Both the position numbers and the translations under genes were made by a program. From Yoonia litorea (GTDB lineage Bacteria; Pseudomonadota; Alphaproteobacteria; Rhodobacterales; Rhodobacteraceae): DNA of 64,000 bases. Numbering within the stretch: position 1 is the stretch's first letter; every line of letters starts with the position of its first letter. Shown here one piece after another: positions 52,150-60,812 of the stretch. A model generated the notes under the pieces. That model ran no database searches, had not been told where the DNA came from, and saw only the letters and a list, made by a program, of their open reading frames with translations. The stretch lies in the NCBI RefSeq assembly GCF_900114675.1, contig NZ_FOZM01000002.1, positions 310,001-374,000 on the forward strand, read 5' to 3'.

Positions 52150-53411
52150 CAGGCAGCTGTCAGATGCGTGCCGGCGACGCCCGTGATGGTCGCACGGACG
52201 ATCTGGCTTTCGGGTTGGTCGCTGTCAAAGACAACTTCTGTAAATTGTGCCGTGCGTCCCATGCGCTGGCTTTCCATAAGGATGTGATGGGTCTTGCCGG
52301 TTTGGGCAGCCAAGTGCTTGGCGACCTGCGCTTCACCTGCCGCGCGCAGACGTGCTGCGCGATCCTTGATTGCCTTGCCATTGACCGCTGGCATCCGTGC
52401 GGCAGGTGTGCCTTCGCGGGCTGAGTAAGGGAACACGTGCAGCCAGGTCAGGTCACACTCCTCAACCAGTTTCAGCGAATTGGCGAACATCGCTTCGGTC
52501 TCGGTCGGGAAGCCAGCGATGATATCCGCCCCATAGGTCATGTCGGGGCGCAACTTGCGCGCTTCTTCACAGAAGCGGATGGCATCATCGCGAAGGTGGC
52601 GGCGTTTCATGCGTTTCAGGATCAGGTCATCGCCATGTTGCAGCGACAGATGCAGATGCGGCATCAGGCGCGGCTCGGTTGCGATGGCGCACAGCAGGTT
52701 CTCGTCCACCTCGATACTGTCAATCGAACTGATCCGCAGGCGCGGCAGGCCCGGCACCAGCTTCAATATGCGCATGACCAGATCGCCGAGTTTCGGCTGG
52801 CTGGGCAGATCGGCCCCCCAACTGGTGAGGTCAACGCCTGTCAGAACGACCTCATTATACCCACGATCCACCAGTCGCTTGATCTGGTCCACGACAACGC
52901 CTGCCGGGACAGACCGCGAGTTTCCGCGACCGTAGGGGATAATGCAGAATGTGCAGCGGTGGTCGCAACCGTTCTGGACCTGCACATAGGCGCGGCTGCG
53001 GGTCCCGAAACCGTCAATCAGGTGGCCTGCGGTTTCGGTCACAGACATGATGTCGTCGACCTGCACGGGTTCAGTCGTGCCGATAAGATCGGGGGCCATG
53101 CCCGCCCACGTCGCGGGCTCCATCTTTTCGGTATTGCCGAGGACGACATCCACCTCATTCATCGCTGCAAAAGTCTGCGGTTCGGTCTGGGCAGCACAGC
53201 CTGTGACGATCAGCTTGGCGTCAGGGTGGTCGCGGCGGAGTTTGCGGATATCCTGCCGTGCTTTGCGGACAGCTTCAGCCGTGACTGCACAGGTGTTCAC
53301 GATCACCGCATTGTCCACGCCTGCGGCGGTCGCGAGTTCCTTCATCGCCTCCGTTTCATAGGCGTTGAGGCGACAGCCGTGGTTCGAGAATATGGGTGCT
53401 TTGTTTGTCAT
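52149..53411 (-). CDS. mtaB: tRNA t6A37 methylthiotransferase MtaB
   Basis: MtaB is a radical-SAM enzyme that converts t6A37 to ms2t6A37 in tRNA. The 420-residue protein has the N-terminal MTTase cysteines (NHGCRLNAYE, VNTCAVTAEA, TGCAAQ), the radical-SAM motif CDHRCTFC near residue 150 and a C-terminal TRAM-like region. ATG 53411 overlaps the dapF stop by one base; ATG 53423 is four codons upstream. tRNA-Lys, a substrate of this modification, is encoded nearby at 54323. Confidence 0.93.
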   Translation of the reverse strand: MTNKAPIFSNHGCRLNAYETEAMKELATAAGVDNAVIVNTCAVTAEAVRKARQDIRKLRRDHPDAKLIVTGCAAQTEPQTFAAMNEVDVVLGNTEKMEPATWAGMAPDLIGTTEPVQVDDIMSVTETAGHLIDGFGTRSRAYVQVQNGCDHRCTFCIIPYGRGNSRSVPAGVVVDQIKRLVDRGYNEVVLTGVDLTSWGADLPSQPKLGDLVMRILKLVPGLPRLRISSIDSIEVDENLLCAIATEPRLMPHLHLSLQHGDDLILKRMKRRHLRDDAIRFCEEARKLRPDMTYGADIIAGFPTETEAMFANSLKLVEECDLTWLHVFPYSAREGTPAARMPAVNGKAIKDRAARLRAAGEAQVAKHLAAQTGKTHHILMESQRMGRTAQFTEVVFDSDQPESQIVRATITGVAGTHLTAA

Positions 53412-54235
53412 CAAAGACGCCATTGCCCGTCAAAGACATGAGCCGTTGGTCCAGTCATCCAAACGCCATCGTCGCGCCAGTTGATTTGAAGTGTGCCGCC
53501 ATCGAGGTCGATGGTCACATCCCTGCCCGTCAGCCCTCGCCGTGCAGCGGAAACAGCCGTCGCGCAGGACGACGAACCCGAGGCCAAGGTCACACCCACG
53601 CCGCGCTCCCAGACCCGCATCCGCAGATGGTCGGGGCCGACGAGGCTAGCGAACTGAACATTGGTGCGCTGCGGATAGAGCGGGTGATGCTCAATCTCGG
53701 CGCCGCGCGCCTCAAGATCGACGGCTTCGGCGTCGTCGACGAAGAACGTGCAGTGCGGGTTGCCCATTCCGGTGGCGGTTGGGGCGCCCTCAATGGGCAA
53801 CTCCAATGTATCCATCTCCCGGGCCAGCGGGATTTCGTCCCACTGAAGTTGCGGGTGCCCCATATTGACGGATGTCAGGCCCTCGCCACCCTCCCGCGCG
53901 AAAAGCGTGCCACGATCGGTCGTGATGGTCAGTGCGTCGCGGCCTGTCTCGTCCATCAGGTGCCGCGCGATGCAGCGCGTTGCATTCCCGCAGGCCGCCG
54001 AGAGTGACCCGTCCTGATTGTAGAAGGTCAGATGCACATCTGCCTGATCAGTATCTGAAAGGACGGCCAATTGATCGAATCCCACCCCGCGATGCCGGTC
54101 CGCAATAGCCACGGCGATTGCCGCGTCAACGCGCGGGGTGATTCCCCGTTCGTCGACAACAACGAAGTCGTTGCCAAGGCCGTGCATCTTCATAAACGGC
54201 AGATATCTCGAGTCGTTTGCGGTCATGGCGGCCAT
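53411..54235 (-). CDS. dapF: Diaminopimelate epimerase DapF
   Basis: DapF interconverts LL- and meso-diaminopimelate for lysine and peptidoglycan synthesis. The 274-residue protein has [17 protein letters not shown] and the two catalytic cysteines in [13 protein letters not shown] and [14 protein letters not shown] 54235 or 54226 ([11 protein letters not shown]) could be the start. It leads the dapF-mtaB-GST gene string. Confidence 0.95.
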   Translation of the reverse strand: MAAMTANDSRYLPFMKMHGLGNDFVVVDERGITPRVDAAIAVAIADRHRGVGFDQLAVLSDTDQADVHLTFYNQDGSLSAACGNATRCIARHLMDETGRDALTITTDRGTLFAREGGEGLTSVNMGHPQLQWDEIPLAREMDTLELPIEGAPTATGMGNPHCTFFVDDAEAVDLEARGAEIEHHPLYPQRTNVQFASLVGPDHLRMRVWERGVGVTLASGSSSCATAVSAARRGLTGRDVTIDLDGGTLQINWRDDGVWMTGPTAHVFDGQWRL

Positions 54236-54282
54236 ATAGTGAAAGCGGATGAACTAATCCAGCACCGCGCAGCATTTGGGGG

Positions 54283-54311
54283 TTGACCGCGCAAGCGCAG
54301 GTTTCTAGATA
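54283..54311 (+). promoter_or_regulatory. Promoter of tRNA-Lys
   Basis: TTGACC (54283-54288) and TAGATA (54306-54311) are 17 bases apart, ending 11 bases before the mature tRNA 5' end. Confidence 0.65.
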
Positions 54312-54322
54312 GCGCCCCTAGT

Positions 54323-54398
54323 GGGCCGTTAGCTCAGTTGGTAGAGCAACTGACTTTTAATCAGTAGGTCGATGGTTCGAACCCATCACGGCTCACCA
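54323..54398 (+). tRNA. tRNA-Lys (anticodon TTT)
   Basis: The 76-base gene folds as a standard cloverleaf: acceptor GGGCCGT/ACGGCTC with one G-U pair, D-loop AGTTGGTAGA, anticodon stem ACTGA/TCAGT with loop CTTTTAA, and T-arm GATGGTTCGAACCCATC. CCA is encoded at 54396-54398. The TTT anticodon reads AAA and AAG lysine codons. Confidence 0.98.
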
Positions 54399-54456
54399 CT
54401 TTCCTCACGACGTTGGCGCAACGAGTGCTCATGCTGCTTCTTGGCGTGGAATTTCC

Positions 54457-55230
54457 CTATCTGTGCGCGTCGCCGCGAAAGTGTGTCATCCACTTCAATG
54501 AATCATCAGTTTTGCCGACTGGTTTATATTCCGCACCAAAAGGCGCGTTCCAGCCGAGTTGCGTGAATGCGTCAAAGACATACTTGTAGTCGATCTCGCC
54601 GTGGTCCGGCGCGCCGCGATCCGGCACTGATGCGAATTGCACGTGACCGATGTGAGATTGCAACGCTGCAAAACGGGTTACGAGATCACCTTCCATCCGT
54701 CCCACGTGATAGCAATCAAACATCAGTTTCAGATTGGGTTTCACGACCTTCTCAATGAGGGCGCGCGCCTGATCTGTCGTTTGCAGGAAATAGCTCGGAG
54801 CGTCGTGCCGATTGAGCGGCTCAATCAGGATCGTCAAGCCTTCCGCCTGCTGGCAGGCATAGCTAACGTTATCAACGAAAACGCGTTCCGCATCAGGCCC
54901 CGACGCGAAACCGGCCATCACGTGAACCGCACGCGCACCGACGGCGCGCGCGTAGGAAATTGCTTCATCGATTGCAGCGCGGGCGTCGGGTTCGCGCCCA
55001 GGTAAGGCGGCAAGGCCGTTTTCACCACCCGCCACATCACCCCGAACAGTGTTCAGCCCCAACATCGGCAAGCCTGTTGCGTCCAGTGCCGTCTTCACTT
55101 CAGCGGGATCTTCGGCATATGGCCAGTGGCATTCGACAGCATCGAAACCGGCGGCCTTTGCTGCACGTATGGCGTCGGGCAGGCTGCGGTCGGTCCAGAG
55201 AAAACCGAGGTTGGCAGAAAATCGGATCAC
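54457..55230 (-). CDS. otnI: Hydroxypyruvate isomerase-family protein, probable 2-oxo-tetronate isomerase OtnI
   Basis: This protein of about 257 residues is a TIM-barrel xylose-isomerase-like enzyme: FSANLGFLWTDRSLPDAIRAAKAAGFDAVECHWP at the start in two parts, then LIEPLNRHDAPSYFL with a metal-binding Glu. In tetronate pathways OtnI interconverts 2-oxo- and 3-oxo-tetronate. Its neighbours are the kinase, decarboxylase and dehydrogenase of the same pathway. I favour GTG 55230, which overlaps the otnC stop (GTGA); GTG 55239 is also in frame. Confidence 0.85.
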   Translation of the reverse strand: MIRFSANLGFLWTDRSLPDAIRAAKAAGFDAVECHWPYAEDPAEVKTALDATGLPMLGLNTVRGDVAGGENGLAALPGREPDARAAIDEAISYARAVGARAVHVMAGFASGPDAERVFVDNVSYACQQAEGLTILIEPLNRHDAPSYFLQTTDQARALIEKVVKPNLKLMFDCYHVGRMEGDLVTRFAALQSHIGHVQFASVPDRGAPDHGEIDYKYVFDAFTQLGWNAPFGAEYKPVGKTDDSLKWMTHFRGDAHR

Positions 55231-55877
55231 GCGTCCCACTCCACATCGAATTTGGTGACAAGTGCTTGTATCTGGTCGTCCGTTAGCGCTCTTGGATGGT
55301 GGCCGCGTGTCAGCATGGCCAGACGGGCCGTATCTTCCAACTCCTCAATGGCATTACATGCCGCCTCGACATCCTTGCCGGCCACCACCGGGCCATGATT
55401 GGCCAACATGACCGCCGCGCGTTTGCCTGCAAGGCCGCGGATGGCCTCACCCATGGCCGGATCACCCGGCAGATAAAACGGGAGCAGCTTGACGCGGCCG
55501 AGCTTCATGATTCCATAGGGTGTAAGTGGCGGGAGGAAGTCCTCCTCGTTGACGTCTGGCATCATCGACAAGGCGACGGCGTGGCATGAATGAAGATGCA
55601 CAACAGCGCCTGCTGTGCTGCGGGTTTCGTAAAATGCGGCATGAAGCGGCATTTCCTTGGTGGGCTTGTCGCCGTCAATCAGTTTCCCGGTCTTATCGAA
55701 CCGAGAGAGCCGTCCGGGGTCAAGCCGTCCGAAACTGGTCCCCGTCGGACTGACCAGTAGCCCGCCATCATCTGTGCGCGCAGAGATATTGCCGGTGCTG
55801 CCGCCGGTCAGACCACGCTCGAACATCGATCTTGCAAGTTCGCAGATTTGTTCGCGAAGGCGGGCTTCATTTGTCAT
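55227..55877 (-). CDS. otnC: 3-oxo-tetronate 4-phosphate decarboxylase OtnC (class II aldolase family)
   Basis: OtnC decarboxylates 3-oxo-tetronate 4-phosphate to dihydroxyacetone phosphate. The 216-residue class II aldolase/adducin-fold protein has GLTGGSTGNISARTDDG, the zinc ligands in VHLHSCHAVALS, and ANHGPVVAGKDVE. It overlaps otnK by four bases and otnI by four. Fuculose-aldolase-like activity is the generic alternative, but context favours OtnC. Confidence 0.87.
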   Translation of the reverse strand: MTNEARLREQICELARSMFERGLTGGSTGNISARTDDGGLLVSPTGTSFGRLDPGRLSRFDKTGKLIDGDKPTKEMPLHAAFYETRSTAGAVVHLHSCHAVALSMMPDVNEEDFLPPLTPYGIMKLGRVKLLPFYLPGDPAMGEAIRGLAGKRAAVMLANHGPVVAGKDVEAACNAIEELEDTARLAMLTRGHHPRALTDDQIQALVTKFDVEWDA

Positions 55878-57145
55878 AACGCGTCAATCACCTGTTGAGC
55901 CTTTGTGAAGAAGTCTTCTGAGCCGAAGTTCCCCGATTTGAGCGTGATAGCGAGGCGCTGGCCTGCGCTTTCGGTAAATGTCCAAGGCACGCCGGGCGCA
56001 ATTTCCGGCCCGATTTCCAGCTGCGTGGCTTTCAGCGCCTGCGTCACCGCGCCGGAGGTCTCACCGCCTGCCACAATAAACCGCCGCGCACCTGCATCTC
56101 GCGCAGTGACGGCGCATTCTGCAAGCAGGTCTTCAACGATCTGGCCCGCCTTCTGACGTCCGAGTTTCTCTTGTGCGGCCGCGACGCTTTCGGGCGCTGC
56201 CGTCGCATAGATAAGTGGAGCACGGCTGAGGTCTTGTTGCGCAAGCCAACTCAGGACGGGTCCATTCCCTTCTTTGGCCAGCATCAGTGGATCAACCTGA
56301 TATGCCGGTGCTCCGTTCTTGAGGTATGTTGCCACTTGCGCGTTGGTCATCGCCGAGCAGCTTCCTGATAGTACGATAGACCGGGCGACTGGCGCAGTGT
56401 GGTGCGCTGTCTGAGAGTTTGCGCCCAAGAGGCCTTCATCCGCATATATTTGCGGGAGCGGCATCGCGATTGCTGAGCCGCCAGTCAAAAGCGTGAGATG
56501 GCGTGTGCCCTGAGCAATGATCTGAAGGTCGGCATTTTCCACTGCATCGAAGACGACATGAGCCGTCCCTGCCTTGCGCAACGCCATCAAAGCGTCTCGC
56601 ACCGCGTCAGGCCCTTTGGCGACGGTTAGCCGGTTCACGAGGCCTACTTGTCTTGACACCTGAGGTGCCAGCAATCGCATCAGATTGCTGTCGCGCATCG
56701 GTGTCAGGGGGTGATCCTTCATTGAACTTTCGGCCAACGGCTGCTCGCCGACAAAAAGGTTGCCCATAAAGATGGCGCGCCCGTTCTCGGGAAAAGCAGG
56801 GCAATAAATTGTCTGATCGGCTCCGATTACATCCATCAGCGCCTCTGCGACTGGACCGATGTTGCCTTCGGCAGTGCTATCGAAGGTAGAGCAATACTTC
56901 CAGAAAAACCGCTGAGCTCCTGCATCCTTGAGCCAGCGGCACGCAGCGAGCGCGTCGGCAATCGCCATGGCCTTTGGCGCGGTGCGGCTTTTCAGGGCAA
57001 TGACTTCAAACGGTGCTGTGTCTTCCGGCGCAGTATCCGGAACACCGATCCGGAGGGACACCCGCATTCCGCTACGGGCCAGCAGCCCCGCAAGATCGGT
57101 TGCGCCGGTAAAATCGTCCGCGATGCAGCCAAGGACCGTTGTCAT
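55874..57145 (-). CDS. otnK: 3-oxo-tetronate kinase OtnK (four-carbon acid sugar kinase)
   Basis: OtnK phosphorylates 3-oxo-tetronate. The 423-residue protein has the DUF1537 N-terminal motif GCIADDFTGATDLAGLLARS and the C-terminal nucleotide-binding segment FIVAGGETSGAVTQAL. ATG 57145 is preferred to the in-frame start at 57160 because it lies one base after the ltnD stop. Part of the ltnD-otnK-otnC-otnI operon. Confidence 0.9.
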   Translation of the reverse strand: MTTVLGCIADDFTGATDLAGLLARSGMRVSLRIGVPDTAPEDTAPFEVIALKSRTAPKAMAIADALAACRWLKDAGAQRFFWKYCSTFDSTAEGNIGPVAEALMDVIGADQTIYCPAFPENGRAIFMGNLFVGEQPLAESSMKDHPLTPMRDSNLMRLLAPQVSRQVGLVNRLTVAKGPDAVRDALMALRKAGTAHVVFDAVENADLQIIAQGTRHLTLLTGGSAIAMPLPQIYADEGLLGANSQTAHHTAPVARSIVLSGSCSAMTNAQVATYLKNGAPAYQVDPLMLAKEGNGPVLSWLAQQDLSRAPLIYATAAPESVAAAQEKLGRQKAGQIVEDLLAECAVTARDAGARRFIVAGGETSGAVTQALKATQLEIGPEIAPGVPWTFTESAGQRLAITLKSGNFGSEDFFTKAQQVIDAL

Positions 57146-57146
57146 G

Positions 57147-58043
57147 TCACGTGCCCTCACCGGGTAAAGTCAGACCCGCATTTCGCGCATAGACCTTTGC
57201 GACAGCGGCGTCGTCTTCGCCGCCATGACCCATGCCGGCAGCAGCAATGAATTGCTGGAGAGCAGCTGCTGTGATTGGTGCGCTGAACTGTGCGTTCTTT
57301 GCGATATCAAGAACGATGCCCAGATCCTTAGGCCAGATATTGACTGCGCTCATGGGTGTATAGTCGCCCGAGACAATATGGGGTGCGCGGTTTTCCAGCA
57401 TCCAGCTTGTTCCGGCGCATTTGCTGATGACTTCTACAAACTTTTCGGGTGAGACGCCTTGCGTCATCCCGAACGTCAGTGCCTCGGCCATCGTCGCGAT
57501 GTGGACGCCAGCCAGCAGTTGGTTCACAGCCTTCATTGCGGAACCTGCACCGGCCGCATCGCCAAGCGTGAAAACCGTCTCAGCCGTTGCGTCCAGAACC
57601 GGTTGTGCCGCGGCGAAGGCCTCTTTGCTCCCAGATGCCATAATCGACAGCCTTCCCGCGGCGGCCTTGGCGGCACCGCCAGAGATCGGCGCGTCCAGAT
57701 ACAATACACCATGCTTGGCGCAGCGCGCCTCCATTTCGCGGGCAAAGTCTGGTGGAACGGTTGCGCAAGCGATGACCACTGCGCCAGTCTTCATCCGCGC
57801 AGCGAGGCCGCCCTCACCGAAGAGGACCGCTTCTGTCTGCGCGGCGTTCAGTACGACGACGGCAACGGCATCAAGATCGCCACAAATCGCGTCAAGGCTG
57901 CCCTCGGCACCGCCTTCCGCCCGAAATTTCTCTGTCTGGGTGGTCACAACATCAAATCCGTAGGTTTTATGCCCGGCACGAAGGATTGAGCTGGCAATGC
58001 CATATCCCATCGCACCCAAGCCGATAACGGCGATCTTGCTCAT
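57147..58043 (-). CDS. ltnD: L-threonate dehydrogenase LtnD (beta-hydroxyacid dehydrogenase family)
   Basis: LtnD oxidises L-threonate to 2-oxo-tetronate with NAD+, the first step of the operon. The 298-residue protein has the Rossmann motif VIGLGAMGYGIASSILRAGH, the substrate-binding DAPISGGAAKAA, and the catalytic lysine region GSAMKAVNQLLAG. Its substrate could also be D-erythronate-like acids. It is the first gene; no regulator or transporter is attached. Confidence 0.87.
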   Translation of the reverse strand: MSKIAVIGLGAMGYGIASSILRAGHKTYGFDVVTTQTEKFRAEGGAEGSLDAICGDLDAVAVVVLNAAQTEAVLFGEGGLAARMKTGAVVIACATVPPDFAREMEARCAKHGVLYLDAPISGGAAKAAAGRLSIMASGSKEAFAAAQPVLDATAETVFTLGDAAGAGSAMKAVNQLLAGVHIATMAEALTFGMTQGVSPEKFVEVISKCAGTSWMLENRAPHIVSGDYTPMSAVNIWPKDLGIVLDIAKNAQFSAPITAAALQQFIAAAGMGHGGEDDAAVAKVYARNAGLTLPGEGT

Positions 58044-58148
58044 TTGGCGACCTCCCTGTTTCTAGCGCATTGTTTGAGGTGCCAAATCCCCTGATCTAGA
58101 GCAGATAGCACGGCATTTCCTGAACGCAGAGACGGAAAGAGATTATTG

Positions 58149-60515
58149 TTATTCAAGCTGGCGTCCATCGGTCAGCCCGTTCACCTTCTCCACGATTGCA
58201 GCAGCATCAATTCCGTGATGCCGGTAGAGATCACCGATGGTGCCTGTCTGGCCGAAGTGTTCGACACCCAATGGGAGGGTTTCGTGTCCTTTGACGCTTC
58301 CCAACCACGACAGGGTAGCAGGATGACCGTCAATCACGGTGATGATTTTGCAATTTGGCGGAAGGCCCCCCATCAGCGTCTCAATATGCGAGCGCGCCGC
58401 GCGGTTGCCGCGCGAACGTGCGCGCTGTGCAGCCGTCCATCCGGCGTTGAGGCGGTCTGCCGATGTGACCGCCAGCACACCGATGTCGCGACGTCCCTCG
58501 CCGATGATGCCTGCGGCCTTGATGGCTTCCGGTGCGACAGCGCCCTGATAGGCAATGATGACCTCGCAATTGGGTCCGGGCTTGCGCAGCCAATACGCGC
58601 CGTCTATCGCACCTTGAAGAAAGGCTTCGTCATGCCGCTTTCCCGGTTGCTCAATCGGATTTGTTGTCAGTCTGAGATAGACTGACCCACCTGTCTCATC
58701 GCGCAGCCAAGTCCGTTCATCAGGGTCACCCTCGCCATCCCGTTGGATGTAGTTAAAGGCCCATGCCATGATCACTGACAGTTCGTCCGCAAAGGCGGGT
58801 TCAAAACTCGCAAGCCCGTCTTGCGACATACCGATCAAAGGCGAACCGATGGACTGGTGCGCACCACCTTCAGGCGCAAGTGTGACGCCTGAGGGCGTGC
58901 CAACAAGAATAAAGCGCGCATCCTGATAACAGGCGTAATTGAGCGCATCGAGGCCGCGGGCGACAAACGGATCGTAGACCGTGCCGATTGGAATAAGCCG
59001 CTTGCCAAACAGGGAATGCGACAAACCCGCAGCGGCCAACAGCAGCATCAGGTTCATCTCTGCGATGCCAAGCTCGATATGCTGCCCATCCGGCGTGAAC
59101 TCCCACTTGGCAGTGGAGGGGATGCGGTTTTCGATGAATGCGTCCGCCTGCTCGGTACGGGCGAAAAGCTTACGTCGGTTGACCCAAGGCCCCAGGTTGG
59201 TTGTCCCTGTCACATCAGGAGAGGTCGTGACGATCCTTTCCGCAAGCGCGCTGTCGCCTTTGGAAAGATCATCCAAAATTTTGCCGAAGGCCATCTGCGT
59301 CGACATCTCGCGCGCCGTATCAATCTCTATCTTCGGCACATCCAACTTGTCGTCGGTGTATCGGCGTGGGCCGTTGGCGAAAAATGGCACGTCTTTAAGG
59401 AACGCGCGCAACGCTGAAGGGTCGGGAACGGTTGCAAATGGTTCCCATTCCTCGCCTTGTTCAACGCCCATGTGGCGCTGCCAAGCGGCGAACTGCGTTT
59501 TGTTCATCAAGCCGCCATGATTGTCCTTGTGGCCTGCGATAGGCGTTCCCCAACCCTTGATCGTATAGGCCAGAAAGCAAGTCGGCCGGTCGTGATCAAT
59601 CGCCGCGAAGGTCTCGGCCATCGTCTCGACGCAGTTACCACCGAGATTTTCCATCAGCGCGGCAAGCTCTTCGTCACTGCGCCGATCCAGCAGCGCAGTC
59701 ACATCGCCCTGATCACCAAGATCGTCCATTAAGCGTTTGCGCCAGACCGCACCCCCCATGAAGGTCAAGGCAGAGTAATCCTGGTTCGGGCAATTATCGA
59801 TCCAAGTCCTGAGCTTATCACCGCCCGGCTCGGCAAAAGCTGCCCGCTGCAACGCGCCGTGCTTGATGCGCACGACATCCCAGCCAAAGACATCGAAAAT
59901 CTCCTCAATGCGCCCGAACAGACCTTCTCTGACAATCCCGTCAAGTGACTGGCGGTTGTAGTCAATGACCCACCACGTATTGCGCAGGTCGTTTTTCCAC
60001 CCCTCCTGAAGCGCTTCGTAGATGTTGCCTTCGTCAAGTTCAGCATCACCGACCAGTGCCACCATACGGCCCATCGGGGCATCCGCCCCCCACGCCTTTG
60101 CCGTGATGTAGTCCTGAATGATCGACGCAAACGAGGTGATCGCCACGCCCAGGCCTACCGAACCGGTCGAAAAATCCACATCGTCGATATCTTTGGTGCG
60201 GCTTGGGTAGCTTTGAACGCCACCATAGCCCCTGAAGTTTTCCATCTTTTCGCGCGTTTGCTGGCCCATCAAATATTGGATGGCGTGAAAAATGGGTGAT
60301 GCATGCGGTTTGACCGCGACCCGATCCTCCGGCTTGAGTGCTGAAAAGTAGAGTGCAGTCATGATCGAGACCATTGAAGCGGAAGAGGCTTGGTGCCCGC
60401 CGATCTTGATCCCGTCCACCTTAGGCCGAACATGGTTGGCATGATGGATCATCCAATGCGACAGCCACAAAAGGCGCTGTTCAATGGTCTTGAGATGGCG
60501 TGTATCTGCGGTCAT
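58149..60515 (-). CDS. Homodimeric thiamine-diphosphate enzyme of the AceE/transketolase type
   Basis: The 788-residue protein resembles the homodimeric pyruvate dehydrogenase E1 (AceE) but is about 100 residues shorter. The ThDP/Mg motif GDAELDEGN (GDGX-type, with Ala in place of Gly) is near residue 165, followed by NRQSLDG. It also has HTIKG-like YTIKGWGTP, and a transketolase pyrimidine-binding domain (GIAEMNLMLLLAAAGLS). No E2 or E3 genes are nearby. It might be a 2-oxoacid dehydrogenase E1 or a transketolase-like enzyme. Starts further upstream (60602) exist but MTADTRHLKTIEQRLLWL fits best. Confidence 0.8.
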   Translation of the reverse strand: MTADTRHLKTIEQRLLWLSHWMIHHANHVRPKVDGIKIGGHQASSASMVSIMTALYFSALKPEDRVAVKPHASPIFHAIQYLMGQQTREKMENFRGYGGVQSYPSRTKDIDDVDFSTGSVGLGVAITSFASIIQDYITAKAWGADAPMGRMVALVGDAELDEGNIYEALQEGWKNDLRNTWWVIDYNRQSLDGIVREGLFGRIEEIFDVFGWDVVRIKHGALQRAAFAEPGGDKLRTWIDNCPNQDYSALTFMGGAVWRKRLMDDLGDQGDVTALLDRRSDEELAALMENLGGNCVETMAETFAAIDHDRPTCFLAYTIKGWGTPIAGHKDNHGGLMNKTQFAAWQRHMGVEQGEEWEPFATVPDPSALRAFLKDVPFFANGPRRYTDDKLDVPKIEIDTAREMSTQMAFGKILDDLSKGDSALAERIVTTSPDVTGTTNLGPWVNRRKLFARTEQADAFIENRIPSTAKWEFTPDGQHIELGIAEMNLMLLLAAAGLSHSLFGKRLIPIGTVYDPFVARGLDALNYACYQDARFILVGTPSGVTLAPEGGAHQSIGSPLIGMSQDGLASFEPAFADELSVIMAWAFNYIQRDGEGDPDERTWLRDETGGSVYLRLTTNPIEQPGKRHDEAFLQGAIDGAYWLRKPGPNCEVIIAYQGAVAPEAIKAAGIIGEGRRDIGVLAVTSADRLNAGWTAAQRARSRGNRAARSHIETLMGGLPPNCKIITVIDGHPATLSWLGSVKGHETLPLGVEHFGQTGTIGDLYRHHGIDAAAIVEKVNGLTDGRQLE

Positions 60516-60812
60516 GACTGCGCGTTCCTCAGGCAGTAGGGTATTCGGCGGAAGGTTTTCGAACCCAACCTGTCGAATGAGTCCCGCAAATTGCGTGCGC
60601 AATCAAGAACTCTTACCGCTGCGAGGCTGCTAGATGCGGGTAAAGGCACTAGACAGATCCATGCCAAGACGGCGCCAATTTGCAATCAGCCGTGCTCACA
60701 GCGCCGATTGTGGACACGACGTTGGGTCATTCGCCATTTGCATATGACATAGTGCCTTCACAAAGCGGCAAACTGTTTTAGTTTCTTTCAAACGCTTTTG
60801 GGAGGAAGCACC

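Noticed and set aside
52437..53441. 334-codon plus-strand frame over mtaB
   Set aside because: Antisense shadow of the radical-SAM gene.
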